Source: Paguma larvata
Lineage: Eukaryota; Chordata; Mammalia; Carnivora; Viverridae
DNA length: 64,000 nucleotides
Direction of reading: 5' to 3'
Assembly: GCA_030068075.1 (NCBI GenBank)
Contig: CM057830.1
Location: forward strand, 23,158,247 to 23,222,246
Notes under the pieces: generated by a model
Told to the model about the DNA's origin: nothing
The model's input: only the letters and a program-made list of their open reading frames with translations
Database searches by the model: none
Made by a program: the position numbers and the translations under genes
Shown here: positions 11,622 through 24,377 of the stretch, piece by piece
Layout of the letters: each line of letters begins with the position of its first letter
How positions within the stretch are numbered: position 1 is the first letter of the stretch

Positions 11622-13235
11622 GGTAACACATGTTTGGGCTAAATGTTTTCTCATCACAGTAGATTTTATGGGTTGAATGATATTCTAAAAGCTTTTTCTG
11701 CAGAGGTTTTATATTGTGCCATTCACAAAAAAAGCAGTGTATTCAGTGATTTTGAATATCCTAATGATAGTTTTTGATGAAAAGAATTAGGGGACTCATT
11801 TTGAAAAGAGAAGATATGCAATTCCCTTTGCTCCAGAAGCCTATGTCCCTTTTTAACTTAAATCATTTTAAAAATTCCATTCCCTATTTATATTTATTAA
11901 GATATTTTATGCAAGCTAAGTATAATGTATATGATTTTTTTTTATTTCCAAGCTGATTGCTGCATGGGGGAAAGCAGGGGGGAGGGAGTTAAAGCTCTTG
12001 CAGTTACTTTTTGACATTCTCAAAAACCTTTCTGCAAAAATACATTGAGCAAAGAAGGTGCACGTGTGGTTTTTTTGTTTGTTTTGTTTTGTTTTGGGGG
12101 GTTTTTTGGAGTCATAAAACAAATATATAGAGATATGGGACTTACATTTAGTCAAAACTTTTATGTAAATCTCTTTAGTGAATTATAGAACTCCCAAGAA
12201 AGCTGGAGAATTTTGTCGTTCTAATTGTTCTGATGAGAAACCTAGTTTTGGTATTTGTTACTATAAAACACTTGCACACATGAACACAAATCAAAGTTTT
12301 GCTGTCTACCTGTACAAATCTGGCTGTCTTGTGTCCTTGAAATACACTTTGAGTGGATCTGCTTAGGTTATTTGAAGTGAGGTATTTAACAGAGTTATTT
12401 AACTGAGTTATAATCTGCTTCAGTGGCCTCGTAAAAATCAAGAGGGCACATCTGAATGAACGTATTTGATGTGTCTCACTCAGTCATATCTTACTGAACT
12501 TGAATTTCTGCAGCAAACTGTACAGATGTTTACTGAATAGAATTTAAGTAAAAGCTTTGAAGTAGAGGGAATGAAACTCTACTATAAGGATATGAAGAGA
12601 TACCAGCAAAAGAAGCTTACGCCTAGTCGCAGTGATGGCCTACAGAAAGAGGGATCTTAAGTGATGTCAAGGGTGTTTTGTGTTAACTGAGAAAATTTTC
12701 TCAATTCAAGAGAAGTTATAGAATTACAAACACAAGAAGTAGTGAAGCCTCTACTGGATATCTATCTCAAAGATGGATTTCAGGAATAATTAAATCAATT
12801 AATTTTAAATTCAGGGGTTTTGTGATTTCCTCTTGGCCCTTCTGATTTCAAGTGATTTATTAATTGACTCTAGTTTCTTATGTCAATTAGTTCTACACTG
12901 GGTACAGCAGAAAGTGTAACGCAGATCTCCAACATGGCCATGTCTAAATTGGGCTGTACGAAAATACTTACTTAGCTATTTACTTTGTATAAATGAATGC
13001 TTACTAGAAAATGGAGTGATATTATTTAAGGGGTTATGGACATTTTTCATGTTGATTTACTGTAATGTCTTTCACTTACATATTTATACTTTCAAAGAAA
13101 TGTTAAGTATATTATACATACAGAAGAATATATATATATACCATATAGAGATGATTTAAACAAACAAAAAAAAAACAAAAAAAAAGAGAGCTTCCTTTAC
13201 CTCAGTCAAAAATAAAGCAGTGCGACACCACACCT
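11622..13235. other. Unique DNA with low-complexity patches
   Basis: No gene is recognisable. A T/G homopolymer-rich patch lies at 12069-12109, a TA run at 13128-13140 and an A-rich patch at 13161-13187. Confidence 0.45.
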
Positions 13236-13239
13236 TGTA

Positions 13240-14060
13240 AACCCCACTGGGACGTGGCCTCTTACATCTCCTCTCCCATTCCCCCTTAAGATGTCACTAA
13301 CTTCATATGTAACTGCTGTGCGAAATTTTATGTAGTTCCTTCCCCTCTTCTTTATAATTTTACTGTAATTTAGATATTAACTCAAAATATATCATTTTTC
13401 TAAATTTTTATATGAATATATTTATTTGAATATGTTCATTCTTCTGTGACTTATTTTTTCACTTCTGTTTCATAAATATAATAATAGTGGCAGTATCAGC
13501 GTTTATTCATTGCATTATTGTATAATACATAATTGCATGAATATACTAGAATGTAATTTATCCATTTTACTGTTGATGGGAATTGGGTTATTTTGAATTT
13601 TTTGCTATTTTTAGCAGTGCTGCTGTGACTGTTCTTATATTTGTCTCCTGATGTACGTATGGAAAAATGTCTTCAGGGTATGTATATACCGAAGAGTTGA
13701 ACTGCTGGGTCTCTGTGCAGATTTTGAATTATATTGGGCAATGGGAAATCGTTCTCCATATGAGTTATAGCATTTTACACACCCATAGGTATGTTCATCC
13801 ACATCTGTAATCAAGCCCTTAACCATTGCTTGCCCCCGTTACTTTTATGTTATTTGTCTTAAGCTTCTTCACTCAAAGGAGAATTTTACACATTCTGGAT
13901 TCCAGATGTTTGCCAGTAATACATACTGCAAATATCTCTTCTCAGTTTGTGACTTATCTTTTTACTTTGTGTTTTTCCTGGTAACTATGACTACAGAGAG
14001 TTCTTAATTTTAATCGAAGAAGATTTATTATACTTTTTCTTTCTGGTTTGCACTTTGGAA
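13240..14060 (-). mobile_element. Old LINE-1 (L1M-type) fragment
   Basis: Antisense L1 ORF2 3' region: 'aatttatccattttactgtt', 'agcagtgctgctgtgact', 'tgtctcctgatgtacgtatg', 'gaactgctgggtct'. Divergence is high. The right boundary near 14060 and left boundary near 13240 are approximate. Confidence 0.75.
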
Positions 14061-14930
14061 GTGTTTTTGAATTTTGTTTTTCCTGGGGTTTGTAGCCTTA
14101 AGTTTTATATCAGTAAAATATTTAACAGAATAATGTTAGTTATCTTGAGTGTTAACATTTACTTATCTAAAAATTATTAGGATATACACATATGCATAAA
14201 ATATGTTCTTCTGTATACACACATACACACAGATATATAGATATAGGTATGGATATAACAAAGTTTATTCTAAGGTTTCAACTTAATTTTAAATATCAGT
14301 TATCTGCTGTATCATGCTTAAGTTAACTTTTCCTTACTTTTTTACTTGAGGCAGTTGTTGAAAACAGTTCTACTTGGCAGAAGAGGTATTAGTTGCAAAT
14401 TTTCATCCATTTTTCTTTGAATTTATTCTCTGATAGGCACTGATTTTATTCAGTGACATGAGAGAATCTATGGGATTTTTAATTTGTTGACACTTGTCAT
14501 GCCCATGATTTATTTGTCTTTGGACAGTTTATTCTAACTTAAATGTGCCATGAAATAAAATAGCACATTCAGTGTAATTTGTTTTACTAAATATTATTTG
14601 CAAATCCAAATATACTTTCTTTAAGCTCCTTCCATTAGTGCTAATGTGTTTGTCTCTTTTTTAATAAATCTAGTAATCATTGGACATTTGGTGGGGAGGA
14701 ACGGATCAGAAGGTCATTCATCTATATTTTCAAATTGTTGAAACAGAAATTCTTTTATGAACTTTTGCTGGTTGGTTTCTGGCAAAGTATATTCTTACTT
14801 GTTAAAATGCCAAAGCCCTGACTGTGAACTGTGATTTGTCCAGGAAGAAGAGAAAGAGAAACTACGTTGGTTAAGCGCTCCTTATAGACTAGGCAATATT
14901 CTGGGCATATTACTGCAAGTATTTTCCATT
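14060..14930. other. Unique AT-rich DNA
   Basis: No gene or clear repeat, apart from a short CA/TA-rich patch near 14214-14245. Confidence 0.4.
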
Positions 14931-15004
14931 CCCGCATTGATTTATTCATTCAACAAATTTTTTCCTATGTGCTAAGTTCTGTTCTGGTAACTGGGATAAA
15001 GCAG

Positions 15005-15056
15005 CAAAACAAAACAAAACAAAACAAACAAACAAAAAACAGACAAAACAGCAAAA
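15005..15056 (+). repeat. (CAAAA)n-like simple repeat
   Basis: Repeated CAAAA and CAAA units within the L2. Confidence 0.85.
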
Positions 15057-15147
15057 ATCCTTATCCTGTGGAACTTAAGCAAAGGATATAATAGAGTACT
15101 GTCTAAAAGATATAAAAGTTTTCAAGTGCTATAGAAAATGGCATGCG

Positions 15148-15312
15148 GCCCTGCATCTCAAATTTTCATGTACATGTGAATGCCCGGGGGATTTTGTTAC
15201 AATGCAGATTTTTACAGTCAGTCTTGAGAGGGGGTCTGAGATGGTGCATGTCTAGCCAGTTCTTTTGCCAGTGCTACTAGTTTGGAAACACATTTGGAGT
15301 AACAAGGACTGT
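15148..15312 (+). mobile_element. MER5-like hAT-Charlie DNA element inside L2
   Basis: The stretch 'ctgcatctcaaattttcatg', 'ttttgttacaatgcagattt' and 'gagtaacaaggact' follows the order of MER5A/B, with L2 sequence resuming on both sides. It is non-autonomous and old. The boundaries are approximate. Confidence 0.6.
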
Positions 15313-16222
15313 ACGATAAATGATAGCAAGAGGGTCAAGGGTAGAGAATGTGAGGGAGACTGGCTACAATTTCAAATATGATGCCTAAGGTGAGCTTTAT
15401 TGACAAGGTGACAATTGAGCAAAGGTAGGAATAAGATGAGAGATTCTAGCTTTATACTTATTTAGGAAAATAAAACAAGTCAGTGCAGTGGCCTTATGTG
15501 GGAGCAGGCCTGACAAGCAGGCCGGTTTAGATTGAGTAGAATGAACAAGAAAGACAGTAGTAATAAATCAGATTTGAGAAGCACTAGTTAGTGGGCAGAC
15601 CTTGTACAGCTTCGTAGACCATTATAATTACATTGAGTTTTACTGAGAAAAGGATTCATTCCAGGGTTCCAAGCAGGCAAATGACATGCTGTGGACTTTT
15701 GTCTTTAACAGATCACTCTTGCTGCTTTATAGACAATCGACTGTTGACGGGCCCTAGTAGAAGCAGTGAGACCAGTTGGAAGTCTGCAAAATATATTCCA
15801 TCTCAGACTAAGTTTGTAGTCAGAGAGATGATGAGAAGTGGTCATATTCAAAATAAATTTTGAAAGGAGAGCTAAGCAACCTTTTTGACACCTTAGATGT
15901 GGGCCAAGAGAGAAAGAAGAGTCAAGGATGATTAGAGGTTGTCTGGCCTGAGTTTCTTGAAGGAAGGAAGTACCCTCAGTGAAACTGCAGATGGCTAGCT
16001 TTTCAGGAGCACATCAGAAGTTCAGTCTACATATGTGTTGGGTCTCGGTGTGTCTTGCTGCCTTCCTAGTGGAGATGTATAGCACACAAGTGCAGACGAG
16101 TGCCTAACTTCAGGGGACAGGACAGCACTGGAGATCAAAATTTCTTTCCTAGTAGCATTCTCATGACACTCCAAACGCCCCACTGCTCTCCTGCTTCAGT
16201 GCTATGAGCATCAACACTGCTC

Positions 16223-16430
16223 GGGGTGCCTGGGTGGCTCAGCCGGTTAAGCATCTGACTCTTGGTATCGGCTCAAGTCATGATATCACAGATCCTGAGA
16301 TTGAGCCCCGTATCAGGGCCTGTGCTGACAGTGCAGAGCCTGCTTGGGATTCTCTTTCTACCTCTGTCTCTCCTCCTCCCCTGCTCGTGCTCTGTCTCAG
16401 AATAAATAAACTTAAAAAAATTTTTTAAAA
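16223..16430 (+). mobile_element. Felid SINEC element
   Basis: Head 'ggggtgcctgggtggctcag' with an intact A-box-like segment, and an 'aataaataaacttaaaa' tail. The flanks 'gagcatcaacactgctc' (16206-16222) and 'gagaatcatcactggtc' (16431-16447) differ at 3 of 17 positions, so this is an older copy. Confidence 0.9.
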
Positions 16431-16639
16431 GAGAATCATCACTGGTCACTAACTGGCTATGCATTTACACAGATGAAGTCAAAAATATTTTTAGTCAGGA
16501 AAACTGAGTTGGCTGTTCATCTTTTTAGTTGCCTTGTTTGCCTACTGTAGACAGATGACTTTAAGTCAGTACTTGCCAGGTTTCCATGTGTTCAAGAGTG
16601 TCACGCTCCTCTGGATATGACTCCATTCTTCCCGAACCA

Positions 16640-17000
16640 TTTCCCTTATGGCTATTAGAGGAAAGAAAACATGTAGTCGGTGATCTGGTGTTCACAGTGA
16701 AGAAATCCGTGTTTCTCAGTATTGGAAGGGAAGAGTAGTGGGAAGCTGAACACTGTAGCTTCCCTGTCCTTCAGTGGGACAATTATGAAGAATGTTCTAC
16801 ATGGTTTCCCAGAGGTCCCCAGCAGGATTGAGCCCCAGTTGCCCACAGCAATAACCTACTCATTAATATCATTTATTGGCTTTCATTGCATCCCTGCTTC
16901 ACCTTTTACTTTCTTTACTTCTTCTTCCTGGGATCACCTTCCAAATAGATTATCTGCACCCGAGTGTGTATTTCTTGCTAATCTGAGAGAAATGACAGTG
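16640..17000 (+). mobile_element. Possible ancient repeat of unknown family
   Basis: The phrase 'tgggatcaccttccaaatag' to 'cacccgagtgtgtatttctt' resembles the end of a widespread mammalian repeat that I cannot name. A 93-codon open frame (16722-17003) crosses it but shows no protein motif, so I do not call a gene. Confidence 0.3.
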
Positions 17001-17039
17001 TAAACTGTGCTTAATTGGTCTATCCAGAATAGTTCTTTC

Positions 17040-17097
17040 TACTTTGTACCGCAGCCGCTCGCAAATAGGCAATAAATATTTGCCAGGTGAATGAATG
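17040..17097 (+). mobile_element. L2 3'-end fragment
   Basis: The end 'ggcaataaatatttgccagg' plus 'tgaatgaatgac' fits the L2 terminus. Confidence 0.55.
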
Positions 17098-17099
17098 AC

Positions 17100-20000
17100 T
17101 GTAACTTTTCTTAATGACCATTACCTAATAATAGTAGTTGCTGTTACTATTATTTTAGGCAAATGTATTTGTAATAGGATAAAGATAAATTGCTCTTTGT
17201 CACCTGCTATTACCAATCACTTTCCCTTTTGTACCTTTCCAACAGCAAGAATTCTTAAGAATTTTGTGTGTGTGGTTTCAGTCTGTGTTGTTTGTATGTG
17301 TGTGTGGTATTTGCCATTTACTTAAATCACATCATTTTATGTATATGATTATGTAACTTGCTTTTTCAGTCAAATTTATGATTTTGAGCTATATCCATAT
17401 TGTGTATTTCTTGCTTTCTATTTGATTAAATTTTCCCTATTCTTTTTTCTCTCTATGATTTGAAACTATTAAATTCTGTTTCTATTTCTTAGTTCTTTCA
17501 GTAGATCTTTAACAAACATATAAATTGCTGTTTATAAGAGTGACTACAAGTAATGAACTAATATTCTAATACTGTTAAAATTAATGAGTCTCTCTACTCT
17601 TCAGTCAAAACGTAGGCCGTAGTTTACTTTTCCTCCTAGCTACCCCTTTCTACTTTCATGTTAGTGTTTTCTAGAATTTTAGTTTGAGACAGTTCTTAAA
17701 CAACCAAAGGTTTTTGTCATTATTATTATATTTACTGATTCTTTTTAGATTAATGACATTTTATTTCTTTTGTTTGCCTCTTGAATCCATTTATTTCTTT
17801 AAATGCATACTTTTTCCTTGTTGGTGAAGTGTCTGCTTTAGTCGCTGGATTGTGGTAGTTAATCTAGGTCTTGACAAGTAGGATTTTGCCATGAAAATGG
17901 ATAAAGGACAATCTGTGCCAGGTGGTAATGCCTGGTTTCCCTTTGCGTATACATCACCCTCTGTAAACTCCTTTGTGTTGCTTTAATGGCTCGTAATGCA
18001 GTCCATGGTTTAGAAAATGTATACATTAAAAATAAACCTATAAGGAAGTGTACAAATAGCACATTAAAAAGTAACCTGAAAGAAAGTGTTATCAACTAAG
18101 ACAGTATTTTCAATATGTTAAAATACACAAAAGATTTGTTTGGAAATATTTCTTGTATTTCTTTAGCACTTCATCCAATGCCAGCATAAAGAAATGCAAT
18201 GAAATAGTTTTAATTTAAATTTTAAAACAGAATTTCTGCATGTGTTTAGCCTCAGTGACTAGGCATTATGAATGAAATTTTCAGTGTTTGTAGACTGTAG
18301 TGCTTCTTTCCTACTCTTATTGTCATTCATAAGTGCTAGAACAACCCTCATTTTCCCCTCTCTCTTTAGCACTGGGTGGTCATATACATAAATTAGTTCT
18401 CTAATTATTAATTTTATGCAGTCTCACCACTGTGTGTACTTCTTTATTATTCTTTATTATTCTGTTCTTACCAAAAGGTTATCAGAAAATTTAAGTGCCT
18501 GAAAACACATATAAAACGTGAAACCTGCACCTGGTCGGTAAAACCGGAAGTGCTCCCAAAACCTGCTCTCATGTGTCCAGATTGCTGTAGTTGCAGAAAA
18601 GGCAGACAACCTTGCACTCAGCTCTGGTCTTGTCAGGCATGATGCTGTGGTCCTGGCTGTTACATTTTTGGGGTTTCTTTGATAGATGCCACCTTCAGTA
18701 CTTTAGGACCCCAAGAGTTCAACCCAATTATTCAAATCCTAAGTCATATTTTCGGCTCCTAATAACACTTTAAATTCCACTATATACTCTTCATAGCCTA
18801 ATAATAGGAAAGAGGGGAAAATGTACTTTTTTTTTTTCCTTTTCTCAAGACATCATCTTTTTTTTACTCTATTCTGGTTTCTCTTTTTCTCCATGATGTC
18901 TTGCATGTTACATATATCTTTATTCTTTTTGTAAGAAAAAAGTGGCCAGGCTGGCAGTTTGCTAATGTTGCCATTGTCCAGTTATAGCTCCATTATGCAT
19001 GTACAGTATGACTGCATATCTTTTAAGAGGCCGCTACAGCTTTTGTCCATCTTTGTCGATTTTAGACTAATTTGACCATTCACTTAGACTTGCAGTCCAT
19101 ACCATAGACAATCCAAAACTATCACCATGACAAATTCATGCTCTGTCACAGGCATAGCTGTTGTCTCCCTGTATCCTGAGACCCTCCGAGCATTGTTAAA
19201 ATATGGCGATGTTAAATGTTAATTTTTATGGCCCAGTGGAGTTAATCACACGTATCAATGAAGAGTCCATTTTCAATTAAACAGTTCTCTGTTCACTATT
19301 TATTAGTCCCTCGAAGGAACCAATCATACTAAAAGGGAATCAGAGTTGTATTTCTCACTGCCCTGTGTCATGAGAGCATATACTTACTGTACTATTGTAA
19401 ATGTGTAAATTCCATTTTAAGTGTCCTTAAGATTTCCGTAACCCAAATTAACAATTAAGTTTTATCTTTTCATCTGTATACATGTAGTCACACACATGCG
19501 TATTTAGCAGTTGTCCTTGCTGTAGGTCCTTGTATTGATAAAGTTTTAGAATCTGATCATTGTAGTTCAGAAAAAATAATGTATTTTTTGCTATTGGAAG
19601 TTATCTTTAGCCATTCATTAAAAATACCTAATTCATACTTGCTAAAAAACTGCCCCTTCTAACGTTTATATATTGTATAAACTATTATAAACTTATACTA
19701 TTGTAAACTTGGGATTTCTAAGCCAATCCTGTAAACACATTCTAATTTCTGTTTCACAAGTTATTTTCTTAGTATACTTTTAAGAGAATTTATGACTTCA
19801 TATTTTGTTATTGTATCATAATTTATGCTTTATGTCCTTTAAAATGTGCTTCTTTTTGAATAACAGTAAACAGATAACATGCCATAGTCTCCTGAAAACA
19901 ATAGTTCACTTTGCTTTTTAAAATGAGACAGGTTTTCAGTAATTCAACATATGTTTTATTATTGATTTTGTATTCTTAATATACAATCTGACGAAGAAAA

Positions 20001-21008
20001 TATCTTCCAACATTTCTTCTGGTTCCAAGAACACGCTTCACTTTACCAAGTATGCATTTTATCTGGAAAATATCTGAGAAGAGGTAGACAACCTTGAGCC
20101 AAAAGCATTTAAATTTAGACTATTTTCAAAATTGGACAGTCATTTCAGACTGAATTTGAAAATAAAATCAATTTTTAAATAGTAAAAAGATACATAAAAC
20201 CCTATTTATTACTGAGAACATAAGACCATCTTTAATGATGTGTTTTAAAAGATGCATTGAATGTAGCTTTTATCAATTATACTCACGTTTAAGACGTCAC
20301 TGTCTCCTGCTTGTGTGGTAGAAAATGGAAGCTGAGAAAGATTGAGTGCCGCAGAGTAAATCATGTCTAAATGTAAGTTTTCAATGATCTGACCAGTGCT
20401 CTATCTTTATATTGCCCTGAATGTATATCTTCTTAGCCATTAGTTAAGTTACATGCGTTTCTAACATTCTAGTTGATTTCCTATGACAGTTTAATTTACT
20501 AGCTTCTTTGATTCTTCCAACTGTGCATGTTATAAAGAACAGCGATTCTCTGTTACTTTGGTAAATTTATTTCACATCCACTGTGGGAGGAAAATATTTT
20601 CTAACTAGTCTCCACTTTTTTTAATATTAGTTCATATGCTCTTTCATCCAGGCATCATGTCTTTCCTTTCTGCCTCTTATCTAGTTGGGAACAAAAATTA
20701 GTCTACAGTTCTGGAAGAATGATCTCCTTTCTGATGTTATATTGATACCTTCACAATTATACCTTATAACTTACTGTGATGATGAAGTTGTCATTAAAAC
20801 ATAGAGTTTTCTGAATGTTTCTAAATATATGTTGCAGGACAGTGATTGAAATATATTTTTCTAATTAATTAAGTTTTAGTTTTGCATACTTGAAGTGTCT
20901 ATTTTTATAAATATTCTTAAAACATTCCTCAAGTCACATTCACATAAGCTAATCAATCCATGCAATAGGTAGAAACTCATTATTTTTCAAGAACTCTTTA
21001 TTACCTAA
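17100..21008. other. Longest unique stretch of the window
   Basis: About 3.9 kb without recognisable SINE, L1, LTR or gene. It is AT-rich. A GT-rich patch lies at 17265-17310 and T runs at 18829-18838 and 18859-18866. The open frame at 18591-18773 has no motif. If the window holds undetected conserved elements, this is one of the places to look. Confidence 0.45.
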
Positions 21009-21011
21009 TAA

Positions 21012-21055
<44 letters not shown>
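21012..21055 (+). repeat. (CA)n microsatellite
   Basis: An uninterrupted AC dinucleotide run of about 22 units, likely polymorphic. Confidence 0.98.
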
Positions 21056-21056
<1 letters not shown>

Positions 21057-21058
<2 letters not shown>

Positions 21059-22343
21059 CATTTCCAGAGTCATATATACTATGAAGTTTTATCTTTGATT
21101 TAAATGATGCATAATATATAATTTCACATACATCTGTATGTCAGCTAAGTATTTTAATTGTAAGATTTCCATGTAATTTGTCTCTATAATTCTCTTTTTT
21201 CTGGTGATGGTAAATTTTATGTTCCTTGACAATAGCTTTTGTTTATTATCACTAGAAACACTCCTCTTGGGCTAGGCTGTTAATTAAGTGTCATTTTTGT
21301 ACAGGGTGTAAAAGAAAAATGAAAAGAAGGGTACATGAACAAATGGAATTTCACACGCTGTTGACTGTTACAGTATCTTCAAACTAAAAAATATATATAT
21401 TAAAATTTTTATCCTATTTAAGTTCATCAGAATCATGACTTTTATCTCTGATTCATTAAACCAGAGAACTGTAGAGAATACTGAGTGACAATATATTAAT
21501 GTAGCTTTTAAAGTGGCCATTAAAAGCAGATTTCTGCTTTACAATTGGTGTATTTTCTGTGATGAGTATCATTGCCATTGTAGCTAACTTTGTGTACATT
21601 TATAAAGTATCCAGTATAAGCCCAGAAACATAGAGCTCTGAGAGGGAAAATATCAACAGTGTTTCACTTTTGGCCACTACTGTAAATTGACAAATGACAT
21701 TATTGCTTTTAGATTTTTAAAATAAACAGATCAAGCAGAACATATGAATCCAAATCTGTAGGTTCCTCTCAAAGAAGCCGCTCCTTTATCCCACTGGTTC
21801 ATTAGCCCAAATAACACAAGGCACCCTTTTAGAAATGCTTTTACAAGCCAATTTCTGAACCAGAAAAAAAGACTCGTTTCTTTACAGTTAAAACCTCATT
21901 TTTGGCCAAAAGTGGTATCACCCAGTATACTACTCAATCTTTTACTGAATCTGATTCTTAATGAATTTTGTTTCTCAAGTTCAAAGCAGTTCTTAGAAGA
22001 ATGAGGACTTTCAACCATTGAGACTACTGAGAAAGCTGAGCTAAAGTTTTGAAAATTCAGTTATTTCAAATGGCATCTTTTTTTTTTTTTAATTTTCAAA
22101 GAAGGTGATAGGTAGAGGACTTTCGTCAGAAGTGTCCTGAAGTTTCGGGGAAGACAGATCCAATCCAAAAAGCCATGGGAACTAGAGGCAGAGACCCATG
22201 TCATGGTCACTCCAAGTACTCAGACTTTAAAACATATTGCAAGGACATCATAGCTCACTAGAGAAAACTGATTGCTTTTATGCCTTGTAGGATCCAGAAA
22301 TCACTGCAGTCCCAAGCTCCAAGCCCCATGAGACTTCTCAACT
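21057..22343. other. Unique DNA
   Basis: No gene is seen. A T run lies at 22079-22090. The final 200 bp are less AT-rich. Confidence 0.45.
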
Positions 22344-22360
22344 AAACATTGGTGCATTCA

Positions 22361-22584
22361 GGGGCATCTGGGTGGCTCTGTAGGTTCAGCAGCTGACTCT
22401 TGATTTCGACTCATGTCATGATCTCATAGTTCTTGAGTTCAAGCCCCACATCGGACTCTGCGCTAACAGTGCTGAGCCTGCTTGGAATTCTGTCTCTCTC
22501 CCTCTCTCTCTGCCCATTCCCCACTCATGCTCATGTTCTCTCTCTATCTCTCTCAAAAATAAGTAAATAAACTTCAAAAAGAAA
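22361..22584 (+). mobile_element. Felid SINEC element
   Basis: Head 'ggggcatctgggtggctctg', a 'gctgagcctgcttggaattc' body and a CT-rich stretch. The target duplication 'aaacattggtgcattca' (22344-22360 and 22585-22601) is a perfect 17 bp. Confidence 0.95.
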
Positions 22585-22601
22585 AAACATTGGTGCATTC
22601 A

Positions 22602-23190
22602 AAGTCACCTGCTGCTGTAACATGTTTGAGTAACTTTAGGACATTAAGGTGAAACAGGAATCTCCTTAGAGGAGGCTTGGGGCTGGGTGAAAGATGTGGG
22701 CAATAGAGATGGAGTGGAACGGTTGAAATAAGGGTCCGTTTGGACAATTGGCTGGTAGCTTGTTTTAATGTTAGCCCAGACACAAAGCCTTGACCCCTTG
22801 GCTAAGGCTGGCCATTTTTTCACTGGCAGGGATGAGCAAGAATGATAGCACCATGCTATCATGTGCAAAAATAGGGTTGCTCAACATCACTTCAGCAGAC
22901 ACGTGTGGAAATCTGCAATTTGAGCAGGCAAGGGAGTTTAGGGTGTCAATATATAATGCATGGATGTAGAGGAAATGCTGGAGGTAAAGGAATCTGATGA
23001 ATGAGAGGACTACTAAATGACTTCGCAGAGCAAAGTGAAAAAAAATATGGTAGAAGTGGGACCACTGACAAAGAATTAGTAAAACTACACTAGGTATTCT
23101 GTGTATTTTCTCCATTGCTCATAATTCAGAGTTCATTGAAATTTCCATCAGCATGTTTTCATCATATCATTGAGGGTTTAAAATATATTG
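22602..23190. other. Unique DNA
   Basis: No repeat recognised. Antisense open frames at 22771-23115 (114 codons) and 22644-22868 overlap each other in different frames and carry no motif, so I treat them as chance frames. Confidence 0.4.
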
Positions 23191-23601
23191 CATCTAGAAG
23201 TAATCCAAAATAAATTATAATTGAATAGCCTCCAATACCACATCATGAAAATAATTCACTGTGACTAATTGGGATTGCAAAAATAGGTTTAATATTGGAA
23301 ACCCTGTCGGTGGAATTCACCATATTAATGTCTAAGAAAAAACTTTGCACTTACTCCATAGATGCCAAAGTTGGAACAAAACAGGAATGAAATGAGACAA
23401 GATAAACCAATTAGAGGGATCAGATTTAGAAAAGAAAAGGTAAACTTGCCTCTATTTGCAGATGATATGATAGTTTACCTGGAAAACCCTTGAGAATAAG
23501 TGGCATTCCTAACTCAGTCGGTAAAATAATTCAACAGGTTGGCAATATATAAAATTGATAAGCAAAACTTGATAGCCATCGTATGGATAAAGTAATAAGC
23601 A

Positions 23602-23787
23602 GGAGCACCTGGGTGGCTCATTCGGTTGTATCCAACTCTTAATTTCAGTTCAGGTCATGATCTCATGTTTCAGGGGTCGAGCCTCGCATCGGGTTTCGTG
23701 CTGACAGTGCAGACTCTGCTTGAGATTCTGCCTCTCCCTCTCTCTCTGCCCCTCCCCTCCTCTCAAAATAAATAAATATAATTTTTA
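23602..23787 (+). mobile_element. Felid SINEC element inside an old L1
   Basis: Head 'ggagcacctgggtggctcat', with a shortened CT and tail part. The flanks 'agtaataagca' (23591-23601) and 'agtgataacca' (23788-23798) match at 9 of 11 bases. L1 sequence resumes directly after the second copy. Confidence 0.9.
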
Positions 23788-24360
23788 AGTGATAACCAAT
23801 AAGAAAAGTTGGGAATGTGTTAGAATCAGTTTGAAAATCTTATTACAAAAGCAACAAAAACATAAAATAGGAATAAACTTAACAGAAATGTATAAAACCT
23901 GTAAGAGAAAAGCTATAAAACCCTTCTGAGAGACACTAATGAGTAGCCTTGAACAAAAAGACATGCCTCGTTCTTTGATAAGTCACCTCAACATCATTAA
24001 TGTGTGTCAATTCTTCCTAAATTAGTTGATAAATTTAATTACCAACAATTAAATACCAACAATGCACTTTGTCATATGGAGCTTAAACTGAAAGGTTTAC
24101 ATGGAGGAATAAGTGCACAAAATATCTGGGAAAACACTGGAAAGGATAAGCTATGAGGGTGACGAGCCCTACAAGATATTAAAACATGCTCAAATGCCTC
24201 AGTAATTAACAGACTATAAACGGCATGTGTATAGACAGACCAATGAAATAAAACCACAAGTTCAGAAATAGACCCGAGTACAGATAAAATTGTAATATAC
24301 AATACAGGTGGCCTCTCATGGCACTGATGCAAAGGCGACTTTAATAGTAAATAGCGTTGG

Positions 24361-24377
24361 TAAAAAAAAAAAAAAAA
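24361..24377 (+). repeat. A-rich homopolymer
   Basis: A run of about 16 A within the old L1. Confidence 0.85.

Larger units (their letters stand above)
14935..16140 (-). mobile_element. Long antisense L2 LINE
   Basis: Starts with the antisense L2 3' end ('tttattcattcaacaaattt', 'ctaagttctgttctggtaac'). Further L2 landmarks follow in order: 'gacaaggtgacaattgagca', 'agatcactcttgctgcttta', 'agagtcaaggatgattagag' and 'agaagttcagtctacatatg'. At about 1.2 kb it is a long copy for this family. A MER5-like DNA element sits inside it, and a (CAAAA)n-like patch at 15005-15056 has grown in its 3' part. Confidence 0.8.

Noticed and set aside
15633..15863. 76-codon open frame
   Set aside because: It lies inside the antisense L2 and does not follow the L2 coding strand.
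16204..16428. Open frame of 74 codons starting MSINTARGAWVAQ
   Set aside because: It is a translation of the felid SINE head. The same VAQ/AQSV phrase recurs in frames at 396, 4369, 9589, 27135, 33506 and 41345.
22771..23115. Longest antisense open frame outside repeats (114 codons)
   Set aside because: Hydrophobic, low-complexity composition typical of AT-rich DNA, with overlapping frames and no motif.
23456..23481. Possible active reverse transcriptase (FADD motif)
   Set aside because: The surrounding L1 frame is full of stops and indels and is split by a SINE.
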